This document shows positions 61,922 to 64,000 of a stretch of DNA of 64,000 nucleotides, in pieces (within the stretch, counting starts at the first letter, position 1; each line of letters begins with the position of its first letter). Location: NCBI GenBank assembly GCA_021737785.1, contig JAIPDI010000031.1, positions 1 through 64,000 on the forward strand. Reading direction: 5' to 3'. Under the pieces are notes generated by a model, which was not told the DNA's origin, ran no database searches, and saw nothing but the letters and a program-made list of their open reading frames with translations. The stretch comes from Deltaproteobacteria bacterium. Lineage in GTDB: Bacteria > Desulfobacterota > DSM-4660 > Desulfatiglandales > Desulfatiglandaceae. Position numbers and translations under genes: made by a program.

Positions 61922-62995
61922 TTACCGTTCACCCCATTCGCCATTAAACGGAATGGCCGGCTTCCCATATTTGGCTCTTCTCCAGGAGGAGTTTAGTTTT
62001 CCGGACGATTTGATTCTGCCTATACTGAAGTTCTGGCCGATGGTTGCGGTCATGGCCCGAACGGCTTCGCCGTTGATCTCCGGATATTCATAACCCACTT
62101 CCAGCCAGCCGCCGTTTTCGTCCATCTGACTGGAAAGCCATTTGGCCAGATTGTTGGCGTATCCTGTGGCCGCACCACCCACCATCTTCATGGCCATGAT
62201 CGCGTAAGCCGTATCCTGGATATAGCCGTCAACGCCATTCCCTTTTCCTGCAACGGCAATAAGATCATAGAGCAATTCTATGACCTGATCATAATAGAGA
62301 TCCGCGTACCCACACCCCACCAGGGCGCGGATCGCGCCGGCCAAGTTCAGGGCATACCAGCCGGTGTCACCATAGTAGAAATCATCCTCCGTATCGGCAA
62401 GGATGGCTGCCGCACCGTCTGCCCAATCAAAATCGCCTGAAAGATAAGCCGCCTCCAGAAAGAAGGCGATATCCCAGATGCTCGCACGATTGATGGACCG
62501 GAACAGTGCATCCATATTCCCTGGCGTGGCAAAATCAACGAAGGAGGTAATATTGAACCACTCCTGAACCGCCCGGTCCGCATACAGTTGATTTCCGGTT
62601 GCCTGCGCAAGGTGGTGAAGGAATACGACATCGGGTGCGGTTGTTCTTACGTGGTGTTGAATGCCTGTCGCGCCCGCACCAAGATGGGTTTGGATGAACT
62701 CAGCCGCCTTTACAGCAGCATCCAGGCAGACAGGGTCCTTGTCATCGAGATAGGCCTCCAAGAGACCCAGCGCAGTAACCCCTGTCAGGTTGGTCGCATT
62801 GTATGTGCTCCCGACATACCAGTACCATGTCCCTTCCCAATCTAAATCCGTTCGCTGAAGGTCCACGATCCGTTCAGATGCTACGCGGATGGCCGGTTTT
62901 CTCGCCTTTTTCCCTATATTGCCGGCCAAAACATTACCGCTGAAAGCAACCGCCAAAAACAAAGCCAAAGAAAACATCCATGCCCTTTTCATCAT
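61922..62995 (-). CDS. Secreted alpha/alpha-toroid-like protein
   Basis: A 357-residue protein with a signal peptide (MFSLALFLAVAFSGNVLAGN) and a regular series of paired helices (TNLTGVTALGLLEAYLDD, AVKAAEFIQTHLG, YADLYYDQVIELLYDLIA, YIQDTAYAIMAMKMVGGAA), as in alpha/alpha-barrel glycosidases and terpene-cyclase-like toroids. No catalytic residues can be assigned. The ATG pair at 62995/62992 follows AAAGGAGG; the longer frame opening at 63271 lacks support. Confidence 0.72.
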   Translation of the reverse strand: MMKRAWMFSLALFLAVAFSGNVLAGNIGKKARKPAIRVASERIVDLQRTDLDWEGTWYWYVGSTYNATNLTGVTALGLLEAYLDDKDPVCLDAAVKAAEFIQTHLGAGATGIQHHVRTTAPDVVFLHHLAQATGNQLYADRAVQEWFNITSFVDFATPGNMDALFRSINRASIWDIAFFLEAAYLSGDFDWADGAAAILADTEDDFYYGDTGWYALNLAGAIRALVGCGYADLYYDQVIELLYDLIAVAGKGNGVDGYIQDTAYAIMAMKMVGGAATGYANNLAKWLSSQMDENGGWLEVGYEYPEINGEAVRAMTATIGQNFSIGRIKSSGKLNSSWRRAKYGKPAIPFNGEWGER

Positions 62996-64000
62996 TAGCC
63001 TCCTTTCATTGATGCTGCGGGAACGTTGTTGAATTTTTCGGGTTTTTCCTCCCAACAGGCCGAAAAGGCGCCTGTCAGGAGCGGGGTATGGGGTATTTGA
63101 GGGGATGATCCATAAGCTGAAAGCTGAAAGGCTTAAGGTTAATGGCGCACTGGATTTATGATTGTCGATTGATGATTGTTGATTCAACCCTTTTAAAACA
63201 CGATGGTCCATGGGAAGAAACCTTAACTGACTTATCATTGGGAATAATAGTGCAACTGGCGGGTATGTCAAGCAAAAATTGAAAGAATTGGTGAGAAATG
63301 CCGAAGCGTCCGCATTCAGCGGTCAGGCCGCGTCGCTCCCGCATTTAATTGGTCAAATAGACATCTTCACCGCCAAGTCGCAAAGGACGCAAAGGAATCT
63401 AGCTTTGTCGTTTGTAGCAGAGACAACCACAAACGACAATCCGCATGCCTCCGGCAGTGGGATGGAGAAATTCTCTGCTCAGCGGACCTTGCGCCTTGAA
63501 GGACCACACCGAAGCGTGGGGGTGAGGGGTGACAGGAAAACGGGAGTCGAGCAGCCTTGGGATGAGGTCTTGCCAGGTCATCTGTCTAGGAAACATCTTC
63601 GCTTGTTGCAGCCTATGGCAGCGACCGGAGCCGATAGGCATAGCCCCTTGTTTTTGTAATCAGGAAATCAGGAAATGCTCCGCCCCCGACAATCTCTATG
63701 TGTCTAAATGGGGACGCCGTAAGGGATCCTCTTAAATCTCGTCAACAATATCGATGTAGGCCTTCTCAAATTAGAAAGGTCCTAAGCTTACCGGGCACTT
63801 AGGTTACAAAAATCAAATGCCACCGGATCGCTCGCCCTTTTACATCAGAATCGCAGGTCCCATAACACTCATCAGATCCTTCTGCTTCCATCCAAAACTT
63901 AAGAACTTAGCCCCATTTATGCATGACGAAATCCATCCGGCAACTGATAGGTAGTTTCTAACCGGTTGGTTTCCACAAGATTAGCACAGTATGCGGTTGA
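62996..64000. other. 1-kb right end without a credible gene
   Basis: It contains the right copy of the 44-bp repeat (63062-63104), an exact 11-bp inverted repeat TTGTCGTTTGT / ACAAACGACAA (63405-63415, 63429-63439), the phrase AAATGGGGACGC at 63702 and the right copy of the 176-bp repeat. Open frames are short and without motifs. Confidence 0.6.
63736..63911 (+). repeat. 176-bp direct repeat, right copy
   Basis: Right-hand partner of 55173-55348 (about 94% identical, same orientation). Both are preceded by a short stretch that looks like transposase-relic DNA, here without the coding tail. Confidence 0.85.

Overview
The window is a GC-rich bacterial chromosome segment, most likely from an anaerobic member of the Desulfobacterota (formerly Deltaproteobacteria). 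This is inferred from gene content: a four-subunit ferredoxin-dependent 2-oxoacid oxidoreductase, many sigma-54 activators and receiver proteins, and the dispersed short repeats typical of these genomes. No rRNA, tRNA or CRISPR array was seen.

Left part (0.2-9.1 kb): a SIMPL-domain protein and a ComB-like phosphatase precede korDABC. A kai operon follows: kaiC, two kaiB genes and a PAS/AAA+/Fis sigma-54 activator, packed with almost no spacing. The middle-left part (9.1-21.3 kb) looks like a stress/envelope regulon. It has a CrtI-like FAD oxidoreductase, two CsbD proteins, DUF3096 and lmo0937 mini-membrane proteins, LapA, a lipoprotein, a vWA/TSP3/OmpA lipoprotein, a BON lipoprotein, two near-identical ABM monooxygenases and a large hybrid histidine kinase. 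Four copies of one regulatory cassette punctuate it: a CCTCAATATATTGAGG-type double site followed about 115 bp later by a -24/-12 sigma-54 promoter. One copy still carries a relic of the 3' end of the kai-linked activator gene, so the cassette appears to have spread by duplication from the kai operon.

Centre (21.4-45 kb): an RND efflux pair on the minus strand; a signalling operon (sigma-54 activator, NifX/NifB-like protein, two histidine kinases, three receivers and one degenerate receiver, CBS protein, DASS anion transporter) ending in a clear terminator; a left-handed beta-helix protein; an S1-repeat protein behind a textbook sigma-70 promoter; then an AMP-forming ligase, a PGPGW membrane protein and an enolase-superfamily enzyme. 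Three copies of a roughly 190-bp palindromic repeat lie here.

Right part (45-64 kb): an accessory region with every gene on the minus strand. From 49.5 to 58.4 kb, genes alternate with imperfect palindromes that have the architecture of integron attC sites, suggesting a cassette array without an integrase in view. It includes a truncated HigB/RelE-type toxin overlapping an intact antidote, an NTF2-like protein and a YcaC-like hydrolase. At 55.7-61.2 kb a 942-residue metallophosphoesterase/P-loop NTPase/TPR protein is followed by a frameshifted PD-(D/E)XK-like gene and a HEPN-like gene. This trio is the best candidate for an undescribed (probably defence) system. The segment from 55.2 to 63.9 kb is bounded by 176-bp direct repeats about 94% identical, the left one next to a decayed REP-associated transposase.
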